From: Candidatus Coprenecus stercoripullorum
GTDB lineage: Bacteria > Bacteroidota > Bacteroidia > Bacteroidales > UBA932
Length of the DNA stretch: 49,133 nucleotides
Direction: 5' to 3'
Assembly (NCBI GenBank): GCA_018715745.1
Contig: DVLA01000055.1
Coordinates: 1-49,133, forward strand
The position numbers were made by a program, and so were the translations under genes. How positions within the stretch are numbered: the stretch's first letter is position 1; each line of letters opens with the position of its first letter. Below, in pieces: positions 18,586 through 28,412 of this stretch. The notes beneath the pieces were generated by a model. It was not told the DNA's origin. It worked only from the letters and a program-made list of their open reading frames with translations, and did not search any database.

Positions 18586-19935
18586 ATGGATTTTAGGAAA
18601 GTGAGGCTCGTAATGGGACGTGAATACTCCATTCGGGTTAAAAAGAAATCATTTATACTTACTACGATTATAACGCCGATACTCTTTGCGGCCCTTATGA
18701 TTGTCCCGACTCTCGTAATGATGATGGATACGAACAGCGAACAGAGGAAAGTGATGGTTGTAGACGCTTCTTCGATAGTGTATCCTACGCTTACGGACAA
18801 GGAGACGGTGCAGTATGTGCCGGGGGGCGGAGGCGATCCGGAATATCTGAAGACGAGGCTCGACTCTCTCGGTGTATTCGCCCTGCTCTACATATCTCCT
18901 CTCGATTCGGCCAACAATGTGAGTGCTACCGTATATTCGGTCAAACAGCTCAATGCCGACCTCTCGGACATAATATCGTCCGATATTGATCAGGCAATGG
19001 AGGAATACAAGCTGGGCCTGTACGACATAAAGGATTTTGACAAGATACTTGAGGATGTGCAGACCAGTGTCCCGATGCAGACATTTACCATAGGAAAGGA
19101 CGGCAGTGTCAAGGAAACCGTGCTCGGCATCAATATGGCACTCTCCTTCGTCATGGGCTTCATTATTTACATGTTTGTTGTCATGTTCGGGCAGATGGTC
19201 ATGACCAGCGTCATAAACGAAAAATCGAACAGGATAGTGGAGGTGATAATATCTTCCGTCAAGCCCTTTGAGCTCATGATAGGTAAAATCGTCGGTGTGG
19301 CCTGTGTGGCACTTACCCAGTTTTTTGTATGGGTTGTCCTTACCATTGTCCTTGTGTTCGGATTCCAGGCTGTGGCTGGGCCGGAACTCTTCGGCGACCC
19401 CCAGGCTGCCGGACAGATGATGGATATGGCGGGCATGGGCTCGGCCGGGGTAGGGGAAATCGTATCGGACCAGGGACAGATTCACAGTGTGCTGTCGGCG
19501 CTTTCGGAGATAGATTTCCTGTATGTGATAGGATGCTTTATCGTGTATTTCATACTCGGTTACCTGTTGTATGCCTCGCTCTTTGCAGCCATAGGCTCCG
19601 CCGTGGACAATGAAGCGGATACCCAGCAGCTGATGATACCGGTTACGATACCGCTGCTTATAGGTATGTTCATAATGCTGTCAGCCTTCAATAACCCTGA
19701 CAGCCAGCTGGCTTTCTGGGGCTCCGTCATACCGTTCACTTCTCCCATGGTGATGATGGCCAGAATACCTTTCGAGGGAGGGGTGCCGCTCTGGGAGCTG
19801 CTCCTGTCGATAGGTCTCCTGCTGGTGACGTTTCTGATAACAGTCTATGTTTCAGGTAAAATATATCGGGTTGGAATACTTATGTATGGGAAGAAATATT
19901 CCTGGAAGGATATCTACAAGTGGATGAAGTACTGA
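18586..19935 (+). CDS. ABC transporter permease (NatB/ABC-2 type)
   Basis: N-terminal TM, extracytoplasmic domain, INEKSNRIVEVIISSVKPFELMIGKIVGV, multiple C-terminal TMs; directly follows the ATPase. Confidence 0.93.
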   Translation: MDFRKVRLVMGREYSIRVKKKSFILTTIITPILFAALMIVPTLVMMMDTNSEQRKVMVVDASSIVYPTLTDKETVQYVPGGGGDPEYLKTRLDSLGVFALLYISPLDSANNVSATVYSVKQLNADLSDIISSDIDQAMEEYKLGLYDIKDFDKILEDVQTSVPMQTFTIGKDGSVKETVLGINMALSFVMGFIIYMFVVMFGQMVMTSVINEKSNRIVEVIISSVKPFELMIGKIVGVACVALTQFFVWVVLTIVLVFGFQAVAGPELFGDPQAAGQMMDMAGMGSAGVGEIVSDQGQIHSVLSALSEIDFLYVIGCFIVYFILGYLLYASLFAAIGSAVDNEADTQQLMIPVTIPLLIGMFIMLSAFNNPDSQLAFWGSVIPFTSPMVMMARIPFEGGVPLWELLLSIGLLLVTFLITVYVSGKIYRVGILMYGKKYSWKDIYKWMKY

Positions 19936-19936
19936 T

Positions 19937-20707
19937 ATGCGGCCGGCTGCATTCATCATAAGGTCATGTTTGCTTGCCACCTTGTCCTTAACCCTGTGTC
20001 CCCTGCTTCAGGCCAGGGATTTCAGGTATGGATGGACCAGGGTAAGGATGGATTCGGCTTACGATTCGGACAAGGTATATGCAGTGGACAGCATAGTGGC
20101 TACCCATCAGGCCATGATGGAGCCCCTTATGGAGGTGATAGCCCATGCGGATGCGGAAATCAGGGTGTATTATCCTGAGAGCCCTTTGTCGGATTTTGCG
20201 GCCGACATGCTGATTTATGCGGCTGGGGATTATCTTGCGGACAAGGACAAGGTAGTGTCCCTGACGAATTTCGGAGGTATCCGGAATGATCTTCCGGCTG
20301 GGGCGATAAGGGTATATGATGTCGTATCGGTATTTCCGTTTGAAAACAGGATTGTCATAATTGATGTGTATGGCAGGGATTTGTGGGAAATGATAGAGGA
20401 GTTCGCGGACAATGAAAAGTTCGAGGTGCTTGGGGGGGTGCGTCTCCTTGCCGAGGGGGACGATCTGATTTGGTGTACGGTTGACGGCGAGCCTCTCGAT
20501 CCGGATGCCGTTTATAAGTTGGTGACAGTGGATTTCCTATATGACGGAGGCGACGGCATAGAGATTGGCCGGAATGCCCTTGCAGTGGAAAAGACCGGGA
20601 TACTAATGAGGGATGCGGCAGTAGAGTATATGCGCTATCTTGATTCGCAGGGCATTGTACTGACAGACCGTACCGACGGAAGGATAATGATAGAAAATGA
20701 TGATTAG
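19937..20707 (+). CDS. 5'-nucleotidase C-terminal domain protein, secreted
   Basis: Signal peptide; ADMLIYAAGDYLADKDKVVSLTNFGGIRNDLPAGAIRVYDVVSVFPFENRIV; YDGGDGI. Confidence 0.9.
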   Translation: MRPAAFIIRSCLLATLSLTLCPLLQARDFRYGWTRVRMDSAYDSDKVYAVDSIVATHQAMMEPLMEVIAHADAEIRVYYPESPLSDFAADMLIYAAGDYLADKDKVVSLTNFGGIRNDLPAGAIRVYDVVSVFPFENRIVIIDVYGRDLWEMIEEFADNEKFEVLGGVRLLAEGDDLIWCTVDGEPLDPDAVYKLVTVDFLYDGGDGIEIGRNALAVEKTGILMRDAAVEYMRYLDSQGIVLTDRTDGRIMIENDD

Positions 20708-21545
20708 TCCCAGATATATTTCCCTCCTGACGGCCCTGTGCATATCCGTCTGCTTTGCAAGTGCCCAGGACCTTGTTATATTGCATACGAATGACACCCA
20801 TTCGCAGATAGAGGAAATAAGGGCCGGAAAAGGGGCCGGGCTTGGCGGGGTACACCGCAGGGCCGCGTATTTCGATTCGGTCAGGAGCTCCTGTCCCAAC
20901 GTACTGCTGCTTGATGCGGGAGACTATAATCAGGGCACTCCGTATTTCAATGTTTTTCATGGAGATCTGGAGATAGAGCTGATGAATGCGCTCGGGTACG
21001 AGGTCGTAGGCCTCGGGAACCATGAGTTTGACAATGGTCAGGAGGAACTGGCGCGAAGACTGTCCATGGCCCGTTTCCGTACGGTATGTGCCAATTATGA
21101 TTTTACCGGAACACCTCTGGACGGGCTTATAGAGCCTTATGTGATTATCGACAAGGGAGGATGGAAGATAGGGATATTCGGACTTACGCTCGATCTCAGG
21201 AAAATCGTCGCCAAGGATAATCTCCGCGGGCTGGTGTACCGTGATGCTGCGTCAGTGGCCCTCGACATATCGGAAAAACTCAAGACGGAAGAAAGATGCG
21301 ACCTGGTAATTGCCCTCACCCATCTCGGATATGATGTGCAGGATGATGATGACAATCCCGTTTCCGATGTTTTTCTGGCAAGCATATCGGAATATATCGA
21401 TATAATCATCGGCGGGCACAGCCATACTTTCCTTTCCAAGGCAATGGAGTTTCCCAATGCCCGTGGAAAGGATGTCCCTGTGGTGCAGACCGGAGAAAAG
21501 GGGGAATGGGTAGGAAGGTTCGATATATTTTTTGACGGAAACTGA
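20697..21545 (+). CDS. 5'-nucleotidase-type metallophosphatase domain protein, secreted
   Basis: Signal peptide; LVILHTNDTHSQIEE, DAGDYNQGTPYF, GLGNHEFDNG, IIIGGHSHTFLSK. Confidence 0.93.
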   Translation: MMISPRYISLLTALCISVCFASAQDLVILHTNDTHSQIEEIRAGKGAGLGGVHRRAAYFDSVRSSCPNVLLLDAGDYNQGTPYFNVFHGDLEIELMNALGYEVVGLGNHEFDNGQEELARRLSMARFRTVCANYDFTGTPLDGLIEPYVIIDKGGWKIGIFGLTLDLRKIVAKDNLRGLVYRDAASVALDISEKLKTEERCDLVIALTHLGYDVQDDDDNPVSDVFLASISEYIDIIIGGHSHTFLSKAMEFPNARGKDVPVVQTGEKGEWVGRFDIFFDGN

Positions 21546-21570
21546 TTAATTAACATAAAAAATTTCAGCC

Positions 21571-22176
21571 ATGAGTTTCAGTGAAGATTGCAATAGGATA
21601 TTTGCCAGACAGGTAGAGTCATACCATGAAAAGGATGATGTGGATGCCCCCCTGGATACACCGTATCAGGAGGGAACGCTTGAGAACCTGCTGTACAGAA
21701 AGAACTGGATAGATACGGTCCAGTGGCATCTTGAGGATATAATAAGGGAACCGTCTATCGAGCCTGCCGAGGCTTTGGCCGTGAAGCGGCGTATAGACAA
21801 GTCCAATCAGGACAGGACAGACCTTGTCGAGAAGATCGATGAATGGTTTTATGCCAGGTTCAGCAAAGTTCCCGTGCAGGGGAAAGTTTCCCTTAATACC
21901 GAGACTCCTGCCTGGGCCATAGACCGTTTGTCCATACTGGCGCTGAAGATTTACCATATGGATATAGAAAGCCGCAGGCTTACCGCTACGGAAGAGCACA
22001 GGGCCAGGTGCAAGGCAAAACTTGATATTCTGCTCGAACAGAAAGGGGATCTCTCTGGAGCTATAGATGAACTTATCTCCGACCTGGAAAGCGGCAGGAA
22101 GCGCATGAAGCTCTACCGCCAGATGAAGATGTACAACGACCCTTCACTTAATCCGGTATTATACGGAAAAGACTGA
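21571..22176 (+). CDS. DUF4254 domain-containing protein
   Basis: TLENLLYRKNWIDTVQWHLEDIIREPSI ... AVKRRIDKSNQDRTDLVEKID pattern. Confidence 0.82.
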   Translation: MSFSEDCNRIFARQVESYHEKDDVDAPLDTPYQEGTLENLLYRKNWIDTVQWHLEDIIREPSIEPAEALAVKRRIDKSNQDRTDLVEKIDEWFYARFSKVPVQGKVSLNTETPAWAIDRLSILALKIYHMDIESRRLTATEEHRARCKAKLDILLEQKGDLSGAIDELISDLESGRKRMKLYRQMKMYNDPSLNPVLYGKD

Positions 22177-22196
22177 CAGGATTGTTATCTCCTGTC
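22175..22196. terminator. Bidirectional hairpin at the convergent junction of DUF4254 and acyl-CoA ligase
   Basis: GACAGGA (22175-22181) / TCCTGTC (22190-22196), 8-nt loop, spanning both stop codons; no long U-tract. Confidence 0.5.
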
Positions 22197-23858
22197 TTTG
22201 TCCTTGTCTTCGTAAAGGTACCGTTTTATCTTTTTTGTCGCAGTCTTTTCGAATCCGTCTTTCTGCTCGTCAATACCGTTTATTTTGGAGAAACGGCTGA
22301 CTTTCTGATTGACGTATTCCATTATTTCCTGCTTCAGGTTCAGCAGCTTTTCGTGCGCACTCTTGATAGAGCCGTCTTTCGGTTCGAGGAATGCTTTCAG
22401 TTTGTCGGCATTGAAGTGAATCAGGGCTATCAGTTTCCCTTTTCTTTGGGTTACAACTGATTCCTCGACCATGTCGTGGCTGTTTATTACGCTTTCTATC
22501 TCCTCCGGGTATATGTTTTCCCCGTTGGGGCCTATTATTGTGGAGTTCGTGCGCCCTTTTATGTAAAGCCATCCGTCCTTGTCAAACCTGCCGAGGTCTT
22601 TCGTCCTGAACCACCCGTCATCGGTGAATGCTGCCGCTGTAGCTTCGGGGTTCCTGTAATATCCCATCATTACGTTGTCGCCTTTGACAAGTATTTCCCC
22701 TATGCCCGTTTCCGGATTTTTATCGGCCAGTCGTACCTTAACGCCATGTACTATGGGCCCTGTGGACCCAAGTCGCACCATTTCGGGAATAGCGCCGGCA
22801 ATAAGGGGGGAGGTCTCTGTCAGGCCGTAGCCTATTGCATACGGAAACCTGGCTTCGATGAGGAATTTTTCTACGGCAGGGTCAAGCCTGGCGCCGCCTA
22901 TGCCGAAGAACCTTATTCTCCCTCCGAATTTTTCGACAAGCTGTTTCCCGGCCATGCGGTTCATGAGCTTCCTGAAAGGCGGGATGCTGTACAGGATTGA
23001 GGCCGTCCTGTTCTTTTTCAGTTTGGGAAGGACAGAAACCTTGTACAGTTTTTCTATAATCAACGGAACGGAAAGTATCGTAGTCGGTTTTACCGCACTT
23101 AACGCTTTCGCCAGGATTGTGGGGGTAGGGGCCTTGTCGATGTAATATACGCTCCCGCCGGCGTGCATGGGCAGCAGCAGGCTGAGGCTGCATTCCAGAG
23201 TGTGGGAAAGAGGCAGGAGTGACAGCCATACGTCCGTTTCAAAACTTGGCCTCAGCTTCTGGGCTGAAAACAGGTTGGCGCAAAGGTTCCTGTGGCTCAG
23301 CATGACACCTTTGGAAGAACCGGTAGTACCCGATGTATATATTATTGAGGCGAGGCTTTCCGGGCTTGCCTCTTCCGGCCTGCGTCCCGGTGCGGCTTCG
23401 GCCGCAGTCTCTCCCTTGACTATGGAGAAATCATCCAGCAATATTATGGTCTGGAGTCTGTCGAATGCTTTCTGGTGTACCTTGCCAAGCAGTTTTGCAG
23501 ATACGAACAGGGCCTTGCATTCCGAGTGCTTGAGTATATGTTTAATGTCGCTTTCCGAAAAGTCGGGCAGCATGGGGACCGAGATTCTTCCGAATGCGCT
23601 TGTGGCGAAGTATGCTACGGCCCAGTTCGGCATGTTCTGCGAGAGGATCCCTACCTTGTCGTCCGCACCTATGCCGTAACGGGAGAGCATTGCAGAAACT
23701 TCAACTGTCCTGGCATGGAACTCCCCGTAGGTATAGCCGCCTCCGTTGATAAAGTAAAGGAAGCCGTTGTTCCCGTATTTTCTGCATGCATATTCGAACA
23801 AATCTCCAAGAGAACCGTGCAGAATATTGTTTCCCGTATCTTCTTTAGTCGAGGTCAT
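22185..23858 (-). CDS. Long-chain-fatty-acid--CoA ligase, AMP-binding family
   Basis: SIIYTSGTTGSSKGVMLSHRN, YGLTETSPLI, GWFRTKDLGRFDKDGWLYIKGR. Confidence 0.95.
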   Translation of the reverse strand: MTSTKEDTGNNILHGSLGDLFEYACRKYGNNGFLYFINGGGYTYGEFHARTVEVSAMLSRYGIGADDKVGILSQNMPNWAVAYFATSAFGRISVPMLPDFSESDIKHILKHSECKALFVSAKLLGKVHQKAFDRLQTIILLDDFSIVKGETAAEAAPGRRPEEASPESLASIIYTSGTTGSSKGVMLSHRNLCANLFSAQKLRPSFETDVWLSLLPLSHTLECSLSLLLPMHAGGSVYYIDKAPTPTILAKALSAVKPTTILSVPLIIEKLYKVSVLPKLKKNRTASILYSIPPFRKLMNRMAGKQLVEKFGGRIRFFGIGGARLDPAVEKFLIEARFPYAIGYGLTETSPLIAGAIPEMVRLGSTGPIVHGVKVRLADKNPETGIGEILVKGDNVMMGYYRNPEATAAAFTDDGWFRTKDLGRFDKDGWLYIKGRTNSTIIGPNGENIYPEEIESVINSHDMVEESVVTQRKGKLIALIHFNADKLKAFLEPKDGSIKSAHEKLLNLKQEIMEYVNQKVSRFSKINGIDEQKDGFEKTATKKIKRYLYEDKDKDRR

Positions 23859-24414
23859 CTCCTGTAGTGAATTTTTCCGGATATTTTCCGACTACGCCTT
23901 TGTCCCTATACCATTGCCTTATGCGTTTCATGTCATACATTACATCATCGGTTATTTCAAAACGCTCTCCTGCACTGACTGTCTTCGTCCCCCAGTCGAA
24001 ATAGCCGAGATAGACCGGAACGCCTGTAGCCTTGGCTATCTTGTGAAAACCTGTCTTCCACTTCTTTACCGGCTTCCTTGTTCCTTCAGGCGCAATGGCC
24101 AGATGGAAAGTCTCATGCTGTTCGAAATACTCTATCATCTGTTTTATGAGGGAGGCACCGGCATTGCGCCCGTGTTCTACCGGAATGCCGCCCAGGCGAA
24201 GCAGTACGGGCTTTAGGGGCCATTTGAAGAAATCCTTCTTTATCATGACTTTTGCATGTCCCCCTACGGATGCATAAAACAGGTATGAGATGACAAAATC
24301 CCAGACGGATGTATGCGGGGCTCCGAGCAGTATGCATTTGGGCTCCCGGACGGCAGGGCCTATCCCTTTCCATCCTATGAGATTCAGCAGGAATTTGGCG
24401 GTTTTCGGTTTCAT
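23845..24414 (-). CDS. 1-acyl-sn-glycerol-3-phosphate acyltransferase-like protein
   Basis: ILLGAPHTSVWDFV (HxxxxD), GGIPVEH, IAPEGTRK. Confidence 0.92.
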   Translation of the reverse strand: MKPKTAKFLLNLIGWKGIGPAVREPKCILLGAPHTSVWDFVISYLFYASVGGHAKVMIKKDFFKWPLKPVLLRLGGIPVEHGRNAGASLIKQMIEYFEQHETFHLAIAPEGTRKPVKKWKTGFHKIAKATGVPVYLGYFDWGTKTVSAGERFEITDDVMYDMKRIRQWYRDKGVVGKYPEKFTTGDDLD

Positions 24415-24415
24415 G

Positions 24416-26293
24416 TCAGACGATTTCCAGTATAAGTTCCGTTCTCAGGTTGCTGCGGATGAATGTCTGCCTTTCGTAAGTGTTTTTCCCCATATAGAAC
24501 TGCAGCAGGCTGTCTATGTCGTCATCGGGGGCGAGCCGCACCGGATCGAGACGGATATTCTCTCCGATAAAGTCTTTGAACTCTTCGGGAGAAATCTCTC
24601 CGAGTCCCTTGAAGCGGGTTATCTCGTGGCTGTTGCCCAGTTCCTTGATTGCGGCCTGCTTTTCTTCTTCGTTGTAGCAGTATATGTTTTTGTTCTTGTT
24701 CCTGACCCTGAAAAGCGGGGTCTGCATGATGTAGACGTGCCCGCTGCGTATCAGCTCCGGGTAGTATTTGAGGAAGAAGCTGACCATCAACAGCCTTATG
24801 TGCATGCCGTCCACATCCGCATCCGTGGCGATTATGATTTTGTTGTATCGCAGGTTATCCATATCCTCCTCCACGTCAAGGGCCGCCTTCAGGAGAATCA
24901 GTTCCTCATTTTCCCGGACGTCCTTTTCCGTTTTCTGGACGCAGTTGAGCGGTTTGCCCCTGAGGCTGAAAACTGCCTGGGTGTTTACATCCCTGATTTT
25001 GGTTATGGCCCCGCTTGCAGAGTCCCCCTCGGTAATGAACAGGGAGGAGAATTCCGAAAGCGGGTTCCTGCTGTCATTGTAGTGTATCCTGCAGTCTTTG
25101 AGCTTGCGGTTGCAGAGGGAGGCTTTCTTTATTTTCTCCCTCGTGTTTTTCTGGATGCCGGATATAGCCTTCCGTTCTTTTTCCGACTCCTGTATTTTCC
25201 TGAGCATGACGGAGGCCGCTTCCGTATTCTTGTGCAGGTAGTTGTCCAGTTCCTCCCCCACGAAGTCGCAGATAAAGTTCCTGATGGAGGGACCTTCCTT
25301 GGTCATGTCCTTGGAATTCAGCTTTGTCTTTGTCTGATTGCCGAAAATGGGCTCGTCAATCTTTATGCTTATGGCACCGACGGCGGACTGCCTTATGTCG
25401 GCGGGCTCGAAGTCTTTCTTGAAGTAGTCCTTGACGGTCTTTACTACTGCCTCACGGAATGCGGAAAGGTGCGTACCGCCCTGGGTCGTATTCTGTCCGT
25501 TTACAAACGAGGCTATGTTTTCTCCGTTCCTGCTCCCGTGCGTAAGGACAAATTCGATGTCCTCTCCGGATATGTGGATTGGCGGGTACAGAGGTTCTTC
25601 GCCTATGTTCTCGTTGACCAGGTCGAGCAGTCCGTTCCTGGACTTGTATTCAGTACCGTTCAGGCGCAGGGTAAGGCCGACATTGAGATAGGAGTAGTTC
25701 TTTACCATCGTCTCGATGAATTCCATGTTGTAACGGTAATTGTGGAATATCTCTTCATCGGCGGTAAATGATACCAGAGTGCCGTCCTTCTCGTCCGTTT
25801 CCCCTTCTTCTTCCGTTATAAGCAGCCCTTTTCCGAACAGGGCTTTCTTGAATCTGCCGTTGCGGCATGATTTGATGAGGAACACGGATGATGTCGCGTT
25901 TACCGCCTTCAGGCCTACACCGTTCAGGCCGACGCTCTTCTTGAATGTATTGGCATCGAACTTGGCGCCCATCATGAGATTGCTCGCCACTGCCGTCAGC
26001 GAGCCGAGCGGTATGCCGCGGCCGTAGTCGCGGATACTTACCTCTCGTCCGTCTATACTGATGTCGATAAGTTTCCCGTATCCCGAGGAGAACTCATCGA
26101 CCGAGTTGTCAATGACTTCTTTGATCAGTACATATATACCGTCCTCCGGGGACGAGCCGTCTCCTGTATTTCCTATGTACATGCCGGGCCTCTCGCGGAT
26201 ATGCCTGTTCCACTCGAGTTGCTGAATAGATGATTCGTCATAGTTGCCCGGCATGTCTTTGCCGATTACCTTTTTCTCCTCCATAAACCTCAA
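24416..26293 (-). CDS. parE: DNA topoisomerase IV subunit B (GyrB/ParE family)
   Basis: RPGMYIGNTGDG, IDNSVDEFSSG, GRGIPLG, GLNGVGLKAVNA, ITEGDSASG, ATDADVDGMHIRLL; internal start at 26284 also possible. Confidence 0.93.
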   Translation of the reverse strand: MRFMEEKKVIGKDMPGNYDESSIQQLEWNRHIRERPGMYIGNTGDGSSPEDGIYVLIKEVIDNSVDEFSSGYGKLIDISIDGREVSIRDYGRGIPLGSLTAVASNLMMGAKFDANTFKKSVGLNGVGLKAVNATSSVFLIKSCRNGRFKKALFGKGLLITEEEGETDEKDGTLVSFTADEEIFHNYRYNMEFIETMVKNYSYLNVGLTLRLNGTEYKSRNGLLDLVNENIGEEPLYPPIHISGEDIEFVLTHGSRNGENIASFVNGQNTTQGGTHLSAFREAVVKTVKDYFKKDFEPADIRQSAVGAISIKIDEPIFGNQTKTKLNSKDMTKEGPSIRNFICDFVGEELDNYLHKNTEAASVMLRKIQESEKERKAISGIQKNTREKIKKASLCNRKLKDCRIHYNDSRNPLSEFSSLFITEGDSASGAITKIRDVNTQAVFSLRGKPLNCVQKTEKDVRENEELILLKAALDVEEDMDNLRYNKIIIATDADVDGMHIRLLMVSFFLKYYPELIRSGHVYIMQTPLFRVRNKNKNIYCYNEEEKQAAIKELGNSHEITRFKGLGEISPEEFKDFIGENIRLDPVRLAPDDDIDSLLQFYMGKNTYERQTFIRSNLRTELILEIV

Positions 26294-26302
26294 TCAAGGC
26301 TA

Positions 26303-26310
26303 CAAAATTA
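26303..26310 (-). promoter_or_regulatory. Candidate -7 box (TAATTTTG on minus strand) for parE
   Basis: CAAAATTA on plus strand upstream of parE. Confidence 0.4.
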
Positions 26311-26343
26311 TAAGTAATTTTTAAAAAATGTGAAAATATATGC

Positions 26344-26351
26344 TACATTTG
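26344..26351 (+). promoter_or_regulatory. Candidate -7 box TACATTTG for the DUF4493/PCMD operon
   Basis: Match to TAnnTTTG about 48 bp upstream of the ATG at 26399. Confidence 0.5.
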
Positions 26352-26398
26352 CTGGATATTGTGTACTGAATTTTTAACCTTATGATGCTATTGTCAAA

Positions 26399-27631
26399 AT
26401 GAAGAAACTCTTAATCCCAATTATCTGCGCGGCTGTTCTCGTGGCGTACGGGTGTACGCAGGAGCGGCTCGGGTACGGCGGAGGGCAGGGCGCGTTGACG
26501 CTTACGCTGTCTAACGAGGGAACCTTTGCGGATCTGCCTAATATTTCCGCAACCTCGCTTGGAGGGCAGGATACGTGTGGCATGTTTACGGGAGATTACT
26601 CCGTGTCTATTCTGGACCAGGCTACGGGAGAGGTGGTCATGTCGTGGGAACGCTACGCCGACATGCCTTCGTCGGTGGCGCTGGATCCTGCCTCGTACAT
26701 AATAGTGGCCGAATCGGCAGGAGGGGAAGAACCCTCGTGGAAAGGGCCGCACTACAGGGGAGAACGTAACATTACCGTCGAGACCGGCAGGGTGTGTGAG
26801 GTCGATATAGTGTGCATCCCTGACAATATGAAGATTACAGCTTTGTGTACGGACTATTTCCTTGATGTCATGGATGATTATTCCGTCACGGTGACCAATT
26901 CCTGCGGGGGGCTTATTTACGGGCGTCAGGATATAGCCTCAATACGTTCCGGATATTTCGGGACGGCAGGTATGGAAGTCTGGCTGAAAGGACTGACAAA
27001 GGAAGGCAGGAGCGTTTCGCTTTCATTCAAGGTGGACAATGTCGCTTCAGGCGACCATCATGTATTTACGTTGAACTATAACGAAGACCATGCCGGCGAT
27101 TATACGGGAATAGCCGTCCATTATTTCCTTAACGGCACGGCATGCGGGACATTTATGGAAAAGGCCGGTACGGGCCAGGAGCCTGAAGATCCCGAACCCG
27201 ATGATCCGGAGCCGGATGATCCCGAGCCGGAAGAGCCTCTTCTGATTGTTTCTCCGGGGATTGACACTCCGGCCGTATTCGGGCATGGTACCGTTCCCGA
27301 ATCTTTCGACCTTAAGGTATATGCCAGGGAAGGGATAGCCTCGCTGCTGGTGGACGTGCAGTCCTCCACACTTGTAGATTTGATAAATTCCCTGAATATG
27401 GGCCTGTCGCCGGTATTCGACCTTGCTGACATGGATAATACCGAGACAATGTTCTGGGGAGGCCTTTTCGGACTGACTTCCGCAGATGTACTGGATGCTA
27501 CATCCGTGACCCTGTCCGTCGCGGATTTTATAGCGCTTATGCCTGTGGATACGCATAAACTCGTGGTTTCCGTAACGGATAATACCGGCTCGACGGTTAC
27601 CGAAACTGTAACAATTATCATAACAGACTGA
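26399..27631 (+). CDS. DUF4493-type lipoprotein with acidic Pro-rich spacer and C-terminal Ig-like/DUF4493-associated region
   Basis: Lipobox-like VAYGC; ALTLTLSNEG; ALDPASYIIVAESAGGEEPSWKGPHYRGERNITVETGRVCEVDIVC. Confidence 0.8.
   Translation: MKKLLIPIICAAVLVAYGCTQERLGYGGGQGALTLTLSNEGTFADLPNISATSLGGQDTCGMFTGDYSVSILDQATGEVVMSWERYADMPSSVALDPASYIIVAESAGGEEPSWKGPHYRGERNITVETGRVCEVDIVCIPDNMKITALCTDYFLDVMDDYSVTVTNSCGGLIYGRQDIASIRSGYFGTAGMEVWLKGLTKEGRSVSLSFKVDNVASGDHHVFTLNYNEDHAGDYTGIAVHYFLNGTACGTFMEKAGTGQEPEDPEPDDPEPDDPEPEEPLLIVSPGIDTPAVFGHGTVPESFDLKVYAREGIASLLVDVQSSTLVDLINSLNMGLSPVFDLADMDNTETMFWGGLFGLTSADVLDATSVTLSVADFIALMPVDTHKLVVSVTDNTGSTVTETVTIIITD
27179..27238 (+). repeat. 15-nt tandem coding repeat, 4 copies (EPEDP-EPDDP-EPDDP-EPEEP)
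   Basis: Read directly from DNA and translation. Confidence 0.85.
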
Positions 27632-28410
27632 TGAGACATTCCGTACTGACAAGACTGCTTCTCGTGCCGGTTTTCATGCTTTGTTCCGTGCAGCTTTTAT
27701 CCGCACAGAAATTCGACAGGGGAATGGGGTTGAGAGAGGCTTCCGTATTCATGCCCAAGGGACATATAATGTTCGGTGGGACGGTGAGTTATCAGGATTA
27801 TAAGTTTTACGATTACAAGTTCCTGATACTCGATAACATGAAGCTTAATGCATATTCGCTCAAGGCTACTCCGTACGTGTATTATACGTTTGCCAAGAAT
27901 ATGGCGGTCGGCGTAAGGTTCTCCTATGAGAGATTCCTTGCGAAGGTGGACCGGGTGGACATATCCCTGTCGGATGATCTGACTTTCGGCATAGATGATT
28001 ATTACAATCTGCAGCATACGTATTTCGGCTCCGTTTCCTACCGCTATTATATCCCGCTCGGGAAAAGCAGGGTGTTCGGGCTTTTCAGCGACATATCCCT
28101 GAATTTCGGGGCAGGGCAGGGGAAGGTCATATCCGGCAGCGGTCAGAACATGACCGGGACTTATCAGAGTATCCTCGATATCGGGATAGATGTTATTCCC
28201 GGCCTTGTAGTCTTTATAACCAACGAGATGTCCGTAGAGGCCTCTGTCGGTATCCTCGGCCTTGAATGGAAAAGGATTTCCCAGACGACAAATCAGGTCT
28301 ACGAGGGGAGCTATGAGACAAGTTCCGCCAATTTCAAATTGAATTTACTATCTATCAGCATAGGCGTCAATTTTGTGATGCCATTGATAAAGGACAAGAA
28401 GAAAAGTTAG
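27631..28410 (+). CDS. Outer-membrane beta-barrel protein
   Basis: Signal peptide ending LLSAQK; amphipathic beta-strand pattern; TGATG stop/start overlap with the upstream gene. Confidence 0.8.
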   Translation: MRHSVLTRLLLVPVFMLCSVQLLSAQKFDRGMGLREASVFMPKGHIMFGGTVSYQDYKFYDYKFLILDNMKLNAYSLKATPYVYYTFAKNMAVGVRFSYERFLAKVDRVDISLSDDLTFGIDDYYNLQHTYFGSVSYRYYIPLGKSRVFGLFSDISLNFGAGQGKVISGSGQNMTGTYQSILDIGIDVIPGLVVFITNEMSVEASVGILGLEWKRISQTTNQVYEGSYETSSANFKLNLLSISIGVNFVMPLIKDKKKS

Positions 28411-28412
28411 TT

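Noticed and set aside
17895-18800. 301-aa minus-strand ORF opposite the ABC transporter genes
   Set aside because: Antisense shadow spanning two real genes
24290-25771. 493-aa plus-strand ORF opposite parE
   Set aside because: Fully antisense to a clear topoisomerase gene; no recognisable domain; explained by codon bias leaving the opposite frame open
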